Below are positions 51,683 through 60,712 of a stretch of DNA of 61,470 nucleotides, one piece after another. The DNA lies in the NCBI GenBank assembly GCA_040751955.1, contig JBFMFY010000014.1, forward strand, positions 1 to 61,470. Direction: 5' to 3'. The position numbers were made by a program, and so were the translations under genes. Numbering within the stretch: position 1 is the stretch's first letter; every line of letters starts with the position of its first letter. Origin of the DNA: SpSt-333 sp040751955 (GTDB taxonomy: Bacteria > Bacteroidota > Ignavibacteria > UBA10030 > UBA8401). The notes under the pieces were generated by a model, which was given only the letters and a program-made list of their open reading frames with translations, did not search any database and was not told where the DNA came from.

Positions 51683-54097
51683 ATGACAATCATTAACCGC
51701 TTTGTTACAATCCTTATCGCCGTGCTTGCAATAGCAAGCATCGGTATATCAAAAGGAATTGTAGATTCCAGACTTCAACAAAAACTTTCGGCTGAACCGG
51801 GACCATTTCAGGTGATCGTTACATTCAAACATACTGCCGATGTTTCCACCATTACTTCGCTCGGAGTGCCGTACCTTGCGTTGCAACAACTTCCCATGTG
51901 CGGTGCTCTGCTCACGAAAGAACAGATCAATGCCGTGCTGAATTGGGAGAATGTGGAAAGCGTGTATTTTAACGAGCCGCTGAAATATTTCAATTATGTA
52001 GCGGGTGAAGTAACCGGCGCACATTATGTACAGGATGTTTTGAAGTACAAAGGGAAGGGATCAACAATCCTGGTACTGGACAGCGGCGTTGATGCCGCAC
52101 ACCCTGATCTTCCTTTTCGTACCAAAGTAATCGAAAACGTGAAGGTGGTCAGTGATCTTGGATTAACCGGAACGTCCGCATTCACCGAAGGGGTCATCAA
52201 CACAGATAATACGAGCGGGCATGGCACCCATGTTGCCGGAACCGTTGCCGGGACAGGCGCTGCATCGGCTGCGGATGAGCGTAATCCATATTACTATCGA
52301 GGAGTCGCTCCTGAGGCGTCACTTGTCGGAGTCGGAGCCGGTGAGGGTCTTTCGATCCTGAGTGCATTGGTCGGTTTCGATTACGCCATTGCAACAAAAG
52401 ATCGTTTTGGAACATCGGTGATTACAAACAGTTGGGGCAACAGCACAAGTGAATACGATCCCAACAATCCCATCAGCAAAGCGAGCTACGAAGCATACCG
52501 TAAAGGAATCGTCGTAACATTCGCTGCCGGTAATGACGGACCGGACGACAATACGATGAGCACCTATTCAATTAATCCGTGGGTAATCGGTGTTGCTGCA
52601 GGAACGAAAGCGAAAGATCTTGCAGGTTTTTCGAGCCGAGGAGAAGCAACAGAGCCGTATGAACATCCCGATCTTACAGCTCCCGGCGTCAGTATCATCT
52701 CAACACGTGCATTGGGTACTCCTGTAGGAGCGCTCGGTCCGGTGGTCGATGTCAACCATCCGTCGTACTACACATACTACGCATCGCTGAGCGGAACGAG
52801 TATGGCAACACCGTTCGTCGCCGGTTCAGTCGCTCTTCTTTTAAATGCAAACCCGCAGCTCTCTCCCGATCAGATTGAAGAAATACTGACTTCAACAACT
52901 GATCCGATGCCCGGATACCAGGTTCATCAAGTTGGTACGGGATACATTAATGTGCGCGCTGCTGTCGAAAAAGCATTGACGATACCCGGAAACCGAGTGC
53001 AGTTCCTTTCCGGAGATACAAAGTGGTCAAGCCAGGGAGCATGGACAATTGCCGAAGACAATAATTCAGACCTCGGCTATTTCGGTACATGGAAAGTTGT
53101 CGAAAACCAAAATGCATCCGGCGGTTCGTACAAGACCGGTTTCATGAAAGTAAAAGGAAAGAGGATCGTTCAAAGACCCTCCGTTCATGCCGTGTTCTTT
53201 GGAACAAGTGTTAAGGTGGGATACCCTACGAATAATGAAGGAGGTGTAGCGGAGGTTTTCATTGACGGTGTATCACACGGAAAGATCAATTACTACAGCG
53301 ACACACCGCAATGGGATGTTCGGAGTGCATTTGCAGGATTAGGTAATACTAATCACACTATTGAAATCCGCGGGCTAACGGGAAAAATCTATTTAGATAA
53401 TTTATATCTCGACGGAAAAATATTCCCGAACAATACTGAGTTTGTCGATGAATCACAGACATACACCGGTAGCATAGGACCTTCCGTCGAAGGGATTCCT
53501 GAAACAAAATTGATACCATTCGACGTTGCCGACAATACAATCCAGATCAGTGCCGAACTTGGATGGTCAGGCGGTGTTGATGTCGATTTTTATCTGATCG
53601 ATCCGAATGGCAATGAAGTAACTTCCGGTGCAACACTGGAAAACCCCGAAGTGCTGACATATTGGGTAACCGAGCCGGGCACGTACACGTACAAAGTTGT
53701 CGGGTATGCGACCGTTCTTGCCAACTATACATTAACAAGTACACAAACCAAAGCGGTTGTTTCTCAACAATCGGCATTCCAGAAATCTTCATCAAACACG
53801 AAGACAGGCAAAGAAACTTCAGCAGCCCCGTCATCAATTTCACTGTCGCAAAATTATCCCAATCCGTTCAATCCGGTAACCACGATAACATACTCGCTTC
53901 CGGAGAGGCAAAATATCCGGATAAAAATTTACGACTTGCTGGGGTTGGAAGTCGCAACGGTCGCCGATGGCGTCCGTGAAGCAGGAACACATACTATACG
54001 ATTCAATGCAAGCAACCTTCCGACCGGAATGTATTTCTACCGGTTTGAAACGGAAACCGGATATACAACAGTACGCAGGATGCTGCTGATTAAATAA
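51683..54097 (+). CDS. Secreted subtilisin-like S8 serine peptidase with T9SS sorting domain
   Basis: An 805-residue protease. The ATG at 51683 follows AGGAGGTGTGT, a strong ribosome site, and replaces an in-frame GTG at 51677. A signal peptide precedes an inhibitor_I9-like prodomain (FQVIVTFKHTADVSTITS). The S8 triad is VLDSGVDAAHPD (Asp), SGHGTHVAGTVAG (His) and SLSGTSMATPFVAG (Ser); the oxyanion Asn is in NSWGNS or AAGNDGP. Beta domains follow (about 430-720). The C-terminus is a T9SS sorting domain (SQNYPNPFNPVTTITYSLP, LLGLEVATVADG, TGMYFYRFETETG). It probably matures or degrades surface proteins. Confidence 0.94.
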   Translation: MTIINRFVTILIAVLAIASIGISKGIVDSRLQQKLSAEPGPFQVIVTFKHTADVSTITSLGVPYLALQQLPMCGALLTKEQINAVLNWENVESVYFNEPLKYFNYVAGEVTGAHYVQDVLKYKGKGSTILVLDSGVDAAHPDLPFRTKVIENVKVVSDLGLTGTSAFTEGVINTDNTSGHGTHVAGTVAGTGAASAADERNPYYYRGVAPEASLVGVGAGEGLSILSALVGFDYAIATKDRFGTSVITNSWGNSTSEYDPNNPISKASYEAYRKGIVVTFAAGNDGPDDNTMSTYSINPWVIGVAAGTKAKDLAGFSSRGEATEPYEHPDLTAPGVSIISTRALGTPVGALGPVVDVNHPSYYTYYASLSGTSMATPFVAGSVALLLNANPQLSPDQIEEILTSTTDPMPGYQVHQVGTGYINVRAAVEKALTIPGNRVQFLSGDTKWSSQGAWTIAEDNNSDLGYFGTWKVVENQNASGGSYKTGFMKVKGKRIVQRPSVHAVFFGTSVKVGYPTNNEGGVAEVFIDGVSHGKINYYSDTPQWDVRSAFAGLGNTNHTIEIRGLTGKIYLDNLYLDGKIFPNNTEFVDESQTYTGSIGPSVEGIPETKLIPFDVADNTIQISAELGWSGGVDVDFYLIDPNGNEVTSGATLENPEVLTYWVTEPGTYTYKVVGYATVLANYTLTSTQTKAVVSQQSAFQKSSSNTKTGKETSAAPSSISLSQNYPNPFNPVTTITYSLPERQNIRIKIYDLLGLEVATVADGVREAGTHTIRFNASNLPTGMYFYRFETETGYTTVRRMLLIK

Positions 54098-54134
54098 GTG
54101 TATGTCATGCTGTCGAAGGCATACGGCAGGAAAT

Positions 54135-54171
54135 GAATCCTCTCTGGTACTGCCTGCGAGAGAGAGGATTC
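54135..54171. terminator. Hairpin downstream of the S8 peptidase
   Basis: GAATCCTCTCT and AGAGAGGATTC form a perfect 11-bp stem around a 15-base loop, about 40 bases after the peptidase stop. Only a broken T-stretch follows (TTCTTCC, later ATTTTT), so it may be a partial terminator. Confidence 0.5.
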
Positions 54172-54211
54172 TTCCCTGCATTTTTGGAACAATGTAAAAG
54201 GTGGTGCCGTA

Positions 54212-54766
54212 ATGCAAAGTCAAAATTCCTCGTATCGAATCTCAGGGATAATTGTATCGGTTGTGATGTTGCTCCTTTGGTTTAAACAATTTGGGTACGG
54301 ACAATCTCCGACAATCGATAATGTCCGCTTTCATGTTCAGGACAGTATAGTTCTCATTCATTATGATCTGTCGATGTCTGATAAAAAAAGAAGCGGAAGT
54401 ACGGTATATACTCTTGACGGTGCATATCGCATGGAGGTGATGCTGAAAAAAGAAAGTGATGCTGAATTCATATATCGTCCTGAAAAAGTTTCCGGCGATG
54501 TTGGAGTCGTAACGACAACAGGAAAAGATAAAACCATTGTGTGGAATATCATGGATGAATTACCCGGCGGTGTTGATGATACAGATTTTTATTTTGAGAT
54601 CGCACTGGTACCGGCTGACCCTGGCGGATCCTCGCAGTACTTTTGGTACGGCGCGGGAGCGGCATTGGTAGCGACCGGTATCGTGACATATTTCATAACC
54701 TCTGAAACGCAGGGTAACGAATCATCTCCCGGAAAATTTCCCTTACCTCCCGGAAGGCCAAAGTAA
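54212..54766 (+). CDS. Uncharacterised secreted or membrane-anchored protein
   Basis: A 184-residue protein with an N-terminal hydrophobic signal (IIVSVVMLLLWFKQFGYGQ), a beta-rich middle (VRFHVQDSIVLIHYDL, RMEVMLKKESDAEFIYRPEKV, KTIVWNIMDELPGG) and a C-terminal hydrophobic helix (YFWYGAGAALVATGIVTYFI) before a Pro-rich tail. Its middle resembles GldM/PorT-cluster or SusE-like beta domains only loosely, so no family is assigned. GGTGG precedes the start. It ends at the base before the malate-synthase-like gene. Confidence 0.65.
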   Translation: MQSQNSSYRISGIIVSVVMLLLWFKQFGYGQSPTIDNVRFHVQDSIVLIHYDLSMSDKKRSGSTVYTLDGAYRMEVMLKKESDAEFIYRPEKVSGDVGVVTTTGKDKTIVWNIMDELPGGVDDTDFYFEIALVPADPGGSSQYFWYGAGAALVATGIVTYFITSETQGNESSPGKFPLPPGRPK

Positions 54767-56410
54767 GTGCAAGAATGCGAACTATACGACGGAGTGAGAA
54801 CGACAATGATGAATTCAATACAGTACCACCTGCAGGAAGGTGTCAGCATTGCTGACGCCGTAAAAAAGAAACATGCCGACATCTTAACACCCGCTGCATT
54901 GCAATTTATTGTGAAACTGGAACGTGAATTTGGAGAGCGCCGGCGTACATTGATGAAGAAACGACAAGACCGTCAAAATGAAATTACGATCGGTAAAATG
55001 CCGTCGTTCCCAAAGGAAACAGAACATATACGCACCTCTTACTGGAAGGCATCGCCGATTCCGTACCCTCTTCTGAACCGGCGCATCGAATTGGTCGGTC
55101 CGCCGGATGCTAAAACTTTAGTGGACGGTATGAACTCCAGCGCGAATGTCTTTGTCGCCGATTTTGAAGATACCTTCTCCCCGATATGGGAAAATGTTGT
55201 GGTGGGGCACAGCAACATTCATGATGCCATTCACGGTTCGCTCATGTACAAGGACGATGAAGAGCAACAACACGCCATCGTACAGAATGACGTTACACTC
55301 ATAGTACGTCCGCGAGGATGGCACGCCATCGAGAAACACATCCTTGTTGAAGGCAGGCCCGTATCAGCGTCCCTTTTTGATTTTGGGCTATTTGTCTTTC
55401 ACAATACACAGGAATTAAGGACGCAGGGAAAGGGACCGTACGTCTATCTCCCAAAAATTGAAAACCACGAAGAAGCGAAACTGTGGAACGATGTGTTTCT
55501 CATGGCTCAGGATGAGCTGCAAATCCCGCAAGGAACTATCAAAGCTACAGTGAGCATCGAAACCTTTACCGCGGCTTTCGAGATACATGAAATTCTCTAT
55601 GCATTGCGGGAACATTGTGTCGGACTTCAGTGCAACTGGTGGAACTATGTATTCAGTTTTATGAAGAAGGTCCGTCATCTGAGCGAGTATGTGGTACCGG
55701 ATATTCAACGGCTTTCCACGATGACGAATTTCCTTCATTCGCTGTCACTTCTCACAATACAAGCGAGCCATAAGCGCGGTGTTCATGCATTGGCAGGACC
55801 GACAACGCTTCACCCCGTAACCTTGGACGGTCCTCATAACGAGGCAATGCTGATTAAGATCCGCGTCGATAAATCACGTGAGGTTGAAGATGGATTCGAC
55901 GGTACATGGATCATGCATCCCGCGGTGCTTCCGATTACAAAAATGGCGTTCGACGAAGTGCTTACCGAAGCAAACCAATTGCACCGCAAACGTGAGGATG
56001 TAACACTCAACGAAGACGACTTGCTGACAGTGCGGCGTGTGGAAAACAGTATTCAGGATTATCAATCAACCATCCGCACGCTGATGGAATATATTTCTTT
56101 GTGGCTGGGAGGAAAAGGAATGCTGATTAAAAATGATGTCATCGTAACGGCAACGGAAGCTGAAATTGCCAGAACTCAACTGTGGCAGTGGAAACACAAT
56201 GTTCTTCGAAGCAGGACTGAGCTTCCTGTACTAACCGACGAAATGTATAAAAAAGCATCCGGAGATGAACTGAAGAAGTTACTGTCGGTCGAAAAACGAA
56301 AGGATATGATAGATCGCTACTCTGTTTCCAAATCAATCCTTTACAGATTAACCTTAGACCGCAGTTTCACAGAATTTTTTTCAATGCAGACATACAACCA
56401 TATTGACTGA
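54767..56410 (+). CDS. Malate synthase A-like protein with altered active site
   Basis: A 547-residue homologue of AceB across its length: VADFEDTFSPIWENVVVGH, RPRGWHAIEKH, YVYLPKIENHEEAKLWNDV, GTIKATVSIETFTAAFE, GTWIMHP and AEIARTQLWQW. In active malate synthases one metal ligand is the Asp of GRWDYIFS; here it is WWNYVFS (N293). The catalytic base, Asp in MEDAATAEI, is Thr (VIVTATEAEI, T461). The substrate Arg (R183) and metal Glu (E265) remain. The GGMAA segment is AGPTT. The start may be GTG 54767 or ATG 54806, the latter with GGAGTGAG upstream. It heads a run of two-component genes; no isocitrate lyase is in the window. Confidence 0.88.
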   Translation: MQECELYDGVRTTMMNSIQYHLQEGVSIADAVKKKHADILTPAALQFIVKLEREFGERRRTLMKKRQDRQNEITIGKMPSFPKETEHIRTSYWKASPIPYPLLNRRIELVGPPDAKTLVDGMNSSANVFVADFEDTFSPIWENVVVGHSNIHDAIHGSLMYKDDEEQQHAIVQNDVTLIVRPRGWHAIEKHILVEGRPVSASLFDFGLFVFHNTQELRTQGKGPYVYLPKIENHEEAKLWNDVFLMAQDELQIPQGTIKATVSIETFTAAFEIHEILYALREHCVGLQCNWWNYVFSFMKKVRHLSEYVVPDIQRLSTMTNFLHSLSLLTIQASHKRGVHALAGPTTLHPVTLDGPHNEAMLIKIRVDKSREVEDGFDGTWIMHPAVLPITKMAFDEVLTEANQLHRKREDVTLNEDDLLTVRRVENSIQDYQSTIRTLMEYISLWLGGKGMLIKNDVIVTATEAEIARTQLWQWKHNVLRSRTELPVLTDEMYKKASGDELKKLLSVEKRKDMIDRYSVSKSILYRLTLDRSFTEFFSMQTYNHID

Positions 56411-56413
56411 CAA

Positions 56414-58156
56414 ATGATTACACTGGTTGAAAAGACACCGACAAATGCCTACAACTCATTTGAGAGCATGAGCAATTCAACACCGCAACAATCGTATCTC
56501 GGAAAGATGCAAGTCGAACGGCGTCTGCATATCCAATATGCGATCACGCAGATCCTTGCCAAAGAGCATTCACTACAGGAAGCAGGACCCGTGATCCTCC
56601 AAATGCTCTGTATCATCGGCGGCTGGCGCGGCGGTGAGATATGGAAATTCGATACACACAGAAAAATGCTTCTGAATGTCTCTCATTGGTTCTCTCCTTC
56701 GCAACAGATTGATCTCTCCGCTCTCATGAAACGTCAGTCGGTGGCTTTTGGACAAGGGACGCCCGGAAAAGTATGGGCGCAGGGAAAACCGAAATGGACC
56801 ACCGATCTTTCGTACGACATGAATGTTGACCAAGGAGAAATCTTTAACAGTAAGAAACCAAAAGGTGCACTCGGCATACCGATCCGTAATAACAATATCC
56901 TTACAGGAGTATTGTTGCTCTTCTCCTCCGCCACACAAAAACCCGATAGTGATACGATCGAACTGTATGTATCGCTCGGAAATCAAATTGGCGATTTCAT
57001 CAAACGGGCTGAGATGGAAGAATCTCTTCGGGAAAGTGAAAAGCGGTTGCGCGCTCTGATCGAGAACAGCTCTGATGCTATCATGATTCTGAACACAAAA
57101 GGAGACATTCTCTATTCTTCAACCTCGTCGGAGAAGCTCTTCGGATACACAACACAAGAATTCGTAGAACAGAACCTTGTATCATTCAGTGTGAAGGAAG
57201 ATCAACCCAACGTGATGGATCTGCTCACCGGCTGCATAGTAAACACAGGGAAGACAGGAATCTCGCAGTTCCGTATCTGCCGCAAGGATGGTACCGTGCG
57301 TTGGGTGGAAAGTATCGCCACAAATCTGATGGGAGAACCGAGTATACGCGGCATAGTGATCAACACGCGCGACATTACCGATCGGAAAGAATACGAAGAA
57401 AAAATATTGCGCCTCAATGAAACGCTTGAGCAACGTGTCCTCGAACGAACATCGGAACTTGAACATGCCAATAAAGAACTGGAGACGTTCAGTTATTCCA
57501 TTTCTCACGATCTTCGGTCTCCTCTCCGTGCCATCGACGGCTTTTCTCGCGAACTTGTCGAAAAACATTCCGGTCAATTGAATGCAGAAGGCATTCACCA
57601 TTTGCAAGTCATTCGGGATAAAACAAGAAAAATGGGAACCATGATCGACGACCTCCTCGAGTTTTCACGTATCAGCCGTCAGGATATCAGGACCGACATC
57701 GTCGATATCGGAAGTCTGGTAAAAGGTATCCTTGACGAGATACGAAGGACTAATGATTACACAAATGCCTCTATTGAGATTGGCGATCTCCCTTCCACGC
57801 TCGGCAGCACATCGCTGCTGCGCCAGGTATTCGTCAATCTCATAGAGAATGCCTTAAAATTTTCAAGAAAAGAAAATCACCCAAAGGTCACCATCGGTTC
57901 GATTCCCGGCACCGAGCATCATACGTATTTCGTAAAAGATAACGGTGTCGGATTCGATCCCACACATGCTGCAAAATTATTCGGTGTGTTTCAGAGACTG
58001 CACAGTGCAAAAGATTTTGAAGGTACCGGAGTTGGGTTGGCAATTGTCCAGCGCATCATCCACAGACATCACGGAAGCATCTGGTCCGAATCGAAGCCCG
58101 GCGAAGGCGCAACATTTTATTTCACACTCCCAGCCCACAATATAACAAAGGTATGA
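56414..58156 (+). CDS. Soluble sensor histidine kinase (GAF-PAS-HisKA-HATPase)
   Basis: A 580-residue cytoplasmic kinase. A GAF domain (about 35-205, with GGWRGGEIWKFD and ALGIPIRNNNILTGVLLL) and a PAS domain (about 210-330, DAIMILNTKGDILYSS and RDITDRKEYEEK) precede a coiled coil. The HisKA box is SYSISHDLRSPLRAIDGF, followed by N (NLIENALKFSRKE), G1 (DNGVGFDP), F and G2 (GTGVGLAIVQRII) boxes. There are no transmembrane helices, so it senses a cytoplasmic ligand. It starts three bases after the malate-synthase-like stop and is followed by a receiver gene. Confidence 0.95.
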   Translation: MITLVEKTPTNAYNSFESMSNSTPQQSYLGKMQVERRLHIQYAITQILAKEHSLQEAGPVILQMLCIIGGWRGGEIWKFDTHRKMLLNVSHWFSPSQQIDLSALMKRQSVAFGQGTPGKVWAQGKPKWTTDLSYDMNVDQGEIFNSKKPKGALGIPIRNNNILTGVLLLFSSATQKPDSDTIELYVSLGNQIGDFIKRAEMEESLRESEKRLRALIENSSDAIMILNTKGDILYSSTSSEKLFGYTTQEFVEQNLVSFSVKEDQPNVMDLLTGCIVNTGKTGISQFRICRKDGTVRWVESIATNLMGEPSIRGIVINTRDITDRKEYEEKILRLNETLEQRVLERTSELEHANKELETFSYSISHDLRSPLRAIDGFSRELVEKHSGQLNAEGIHHLQVIRDKTRKMGTMIDDLLEFSRISRQDIRTDIVDIGSLVKGILDEIRRTNDYTNASIEIGDLPSTLGSTSLLRQVFVNLIENALKFSRKENHPKVTIGSIPGTEHHTYFVKDNGVGFDPTHAAKLFGVFQRLHSAKDFEGTGVGLAIVQRIIHRHHGSIWSESKPGEGATFYFTLPAHNITKV

Positions 58157-58157
58157 C

Positions 58158-58622
58158 ATGGATGAAGGAATAGGTACAATCTTGCTTGTCGAAGACGATG
58201 AGATCGATACTGAACTAGCACTCAAGGTGATTAAGACAACGTCACCGTCAATGAAAGTCGTTACAGTCTCAAACGGAGCAGAAGCTTTGAAATTTCTTGT
58301 TCCCCCTGCAGCTTCGTTGCTGCATTTACTGAATCTGAAAATGGTCCTGCTCGATCTTCATATGCCGGGTATCGACGGATTTGAGGTTCTCAGACGCATG
58401 AAATCGGATTCCGTCACCAAGCACATACCCGTTGTTGTTTTCACATCGTCACGTGAAATGAAAGATGTCGAAACATGCTATCGTGATGGAGCAAACAGTT
58501 ACATCGTCAAACCGATCGCAATGGAACGGTATGAAGAAGCCGTGGCTAATATCATCCGTTACTGGACTCATTTTAATGAGACGTTGAAAGAGTATTCGGC
58601 TCCGTTAATGGCAGAACCTTAA
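58158..58622 (+). CDS. Receiver-only response regulator (Rcp1-like)
   Basis: A 154-residue receiver protein. Acidic pair LLVEDDEIDTEL, phosphoacceptor Asp in VLLDLHMPGIDG, Thr/Ser in VVFTSSREMKD and Lys in YIVKPI. The length and the extra PPAASLLHLLNL segment match the Rcp1 type regulators paired with phytochrome-like kinases. It directly follows the kinase gene, so it is the likely phosphotransfer partner, with no output domain. Confidence 0.94.
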   Translation: MDEGIGTILLVEDDEIDTELALKVIKTTSPSMKVVTVSNGAEALKFLVPPAASLLHLLNLKMVLLDLHMPGIDGFEVLRRMKSDSVTKHIPVVVFTSSREMKDVETCYRDGANSYIVKPIAMERYEEAVANIIRYWTHFNETLKEYSAPLMAEP

Positions 58623-58646
58623 TGTACTGATGCGGCATTGAACCAA

Positions 58647-59861
58647 ATGATTATGACACGAAAGAACAGACAACCGGCTGACAGTCTCGCGGAATATTTT
58701 ACGGCAGGGCATGTACCCTTTGAGGGGATCAAACGCTCTCACGAAGCAACAAAAACACCGTTGCACCTTCTTGTGGTTGAAGATGTTGAGACAGATGCCA
58801 TGTTGATAGAATTTGAATTGCGCAATGCTGGAATTGTATTCGAATTGCATCGCGTTGAGACTGAAGAAGATTTTATTAAAGCATTAAAACGATTCTCATT
58901 CGACGCAATCCTTTCCGATTATCATCTTCCAACATTCTCGGCGATACAGGCATTACATATTGTTAAGGAGATGAATACCGATGTACCGTTCATACTTGTT
59001 ACCGGTTCTCAATCTGAAGAGATCGCGGTAGATTGTATCAAACAAGGAGCGGATGATTATCTGTTGAAACAGAGTCTCACACGGCTCCCCTCCGCCCTGC
59101 TCAATGCGATCACCAAAAAACAGATCGAACACGAAAGGCAGAAAGCAATCAACGAATTGAAGGCATCACGTGAAAATCTGCGGGCGCTTTCCGGTCATCT
59201 GCAGTCGATACGTGAAGAAGAGCGGTCCCGCATTGCACGCGAAATTCATGATGAACTCGGACAGGCATTAACGGCATTGAAAATGGATGTCTTGTGGCTT
59301 CATGGTAAAATCTCCGGGCTGCCGATCAAACCGAATAAACAATTCGACGACACAATTAAATCAATGACTTTCCTTATCGATTCGACGATCAACTCTGTCA
59401 GGCGCATTGCTGCGGATTTGCGTCCGGGAGTTCTGGATGACTTGGGGCTTATCCCGGCAATTGAATGGCAATCGCAGGAATTTCAGAAACGGACTGGAAT
59501 AGAAACAAAGTTCAGTTCCACGGTACGTGAAGCGTTCATTGAGAGAGAACGTTCGACTGCAATCTTTAGGATCTTTCAAGAAGCATTGACAAATGTTGTT
59601 CGACATTCAAAAGCATCCAAAGTACACGTGCGCTTTGAACTGTTTGCGAAACATATTGTGCTCACCATTGATGACAATGGCCGTGGAATACGTCCGGAAG
59701 AGATCGTAAGCCCGCGCTCACTTGGATTGATTGGCATGCGTGAGCGAGCGGAATTGCAAGGTGGTTCGATCAACATCATAGGACAACTGAACAAAGGAAC
59801 AGTCGTCAAGGTTACGCTGCCGCGAGCGAAGGAAGATCAGCAGAAGCAAGGCCATGATTGA
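58647..59861 (+). CDS. Hybrid receiver-histidine kinase (NarX/HisKA_3 type)
   Basis: A 404-residue protein with an N-terminal receiver (about 35-155: LLVVEDVETDAML, AILSDYHLPTFSA, ILVTGSQSE, DYLLKQ) and a C-terminal HisKA_3/HATPase kinase. The H box is RIAREIHDELGQALTALK, followed by FRIFQEALTNVVRHSKAS (N box), IDDNGRGI and GLIGMRERAELQGGS. The open frame begins at a TTG, but the ATG at 58647 is preferred. The NarX-like kinase and the LuxR-type regulator next to it form a typical pair; they overlap by eight bases. Confidence 0.93.
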   Translation: MIMTRKNRQPADSLAEYFTAGHVPFEGIKRSHEATKTPLHLLVVEDVETDAMLIEFELRNAGIVFELHRVETEEDFIKALKRFSFDAILSDYHLPTFSAIQALHIVKEMNTDVPFILVTGSQSEEIAVDCIKQGADDYLLKQSLTRLPSALLNAITKKQIEHERQKAINELKASRENLRALSGHLQSIREEERSRIAREIHDELGQALTALKMDVLWLHGKISGLPIKPNKQFDDTIKSMTFLIDSTINSVRRIAADLRPGVLDDLGLIPAIEWQSQEFQKRTGIETKFSSTVREAFIERERSTAIFRIFQEALTNVVRHSKASKVHVRFELFAKHIVLTIDDNGRGIRPEEIVSPRSLGLIGMRERAELQGGSINIIGQLNKGTVVKVTLPRAKEDQQKQGHD

Positions 59862-60486
59862 CATTATCATTGCTGACGACCATGCAATCGTTCGTCAGGG
59901 ATTGAAAAAAATGCTCGGGGAAGAATCGGACATGAAGGTGATCGGCGAAGCATCTTCTGCGGACGATACACTTCGCCTGGTTCGTGCGCATCGCTGCAAT
60001 GTACTCCTTCTTGACGTTACCATGCCGGGAAAAAGCGGATTGGATATCATTAAAGACCTGAAACAGATAGCACCGAAAATGCACATACTTGTTCTCAGCA
60101 TGCATCCCGAGGCACAGTTTGCGTTGCGTGTGCTGCGTGCCGGCGGTTCGGGTTATCTGACAAAAGAAAGTGCCCCTGAAGAATTAGTGCGGGCAATCCG
60201 GAAAGTAGCGCAGGGAGGAAAATATGTCAGTTCCACCCTGGCAGAAATCCTTGCAACGCTCACTGAGGCAGACGTTGAAAAGCTGCCTCACGAAAGATTG
60301 TCAGAACGTGAATTTCAGATCTTGCGAATGATTGTGCAGGGAAAATCTGTTTCGGAAATCGCACAACAGTTATCATTAAGCATAAAGACAGTCAGCACGT
60401 ACCGCACGCGGGTTCTCGACAAAATGAACGTGCGCTCAAATGCGGAACTCGCGCGGTACGCTGTTGAACATCGAATCATAGAATAA
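59854..60486 (+). CDS. NarL/FixJ-type response regulator with LuxR DNA-binding domain
   Basis: A 210-residue transcriptional regulator. The receiver has IADDHAIVRQGLKKML, LLLDVTMPGKSG and YLTKESAPEEL. The C-terminal GerE/LuxR helix-turn-helix is LSEREFQILRMIVQGKSVSE followed by IAQQLSLSIKTVSTYRTRVLDKM. It overlaps the hybrid kinase by eight bases, so the pair is co-translated. It probably responds to that kinase; its targets are unknown. Confidence 0.96.
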   Translation: MIDIIIADDHAIVRQGLKKMLGEESDMKVIGEASSADDTLRLVRAHRCNVLLLDVTMPGKSGLDIIKDLKQIAPKMHILVLSMHPEAQFALRVLRAGGSGYLTKESAPEELVRAIRKVAQGGKYVSSTLAEILATLTEADVEKLPHERLSEREFQILRMIVQGKSVSEIAQQLSLSIKTVSTYRTRVLDKMNVRSNAELARYAVEHRIIE

Positions 60487-60515
60487 TGAAAGGGTGGCAA
60501 AAACGATTAAGTAGT

Positions 60516-60654
60516 AGAGCCTTCTGAAATATTCATTATTCATGTCATTTCGAGCGAAGCGAGAAATCTGATTTGCGATTTTGGAAGAATATCTCAAATT
60601 CCTCGTCGCTAAGATCTTCGGAATGGAAACGAGGTGGATTTTTCAGAAGTCTCT
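60516..60654 (+). repeat. 139-bp MITE-like element, copy 2
   Basis: Same length and orientation as the copy at 45403, with about eight differences in 139 bases, including one that makes the left terminal repeat imperfect (AGAGCCTTCTGAAA). It lies 29 bases after the LuxR regulator stop and about 58 bases before the barrel-protein start. No transposase is encoded, so it is a non-autonomous element. Confidence 0.85.
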
Positions 60655-60712
60655 ATTAATAGAACACGTTGAAGAATGAAACGGTATTTTTTATAAACTA
60701 TAGGAGGTTACT

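Noticed and set aside
60487..60515. Sigma-54-like TGGCA at 60495
   Set aside because: The downstream TTGC element is missing at the required spacing.
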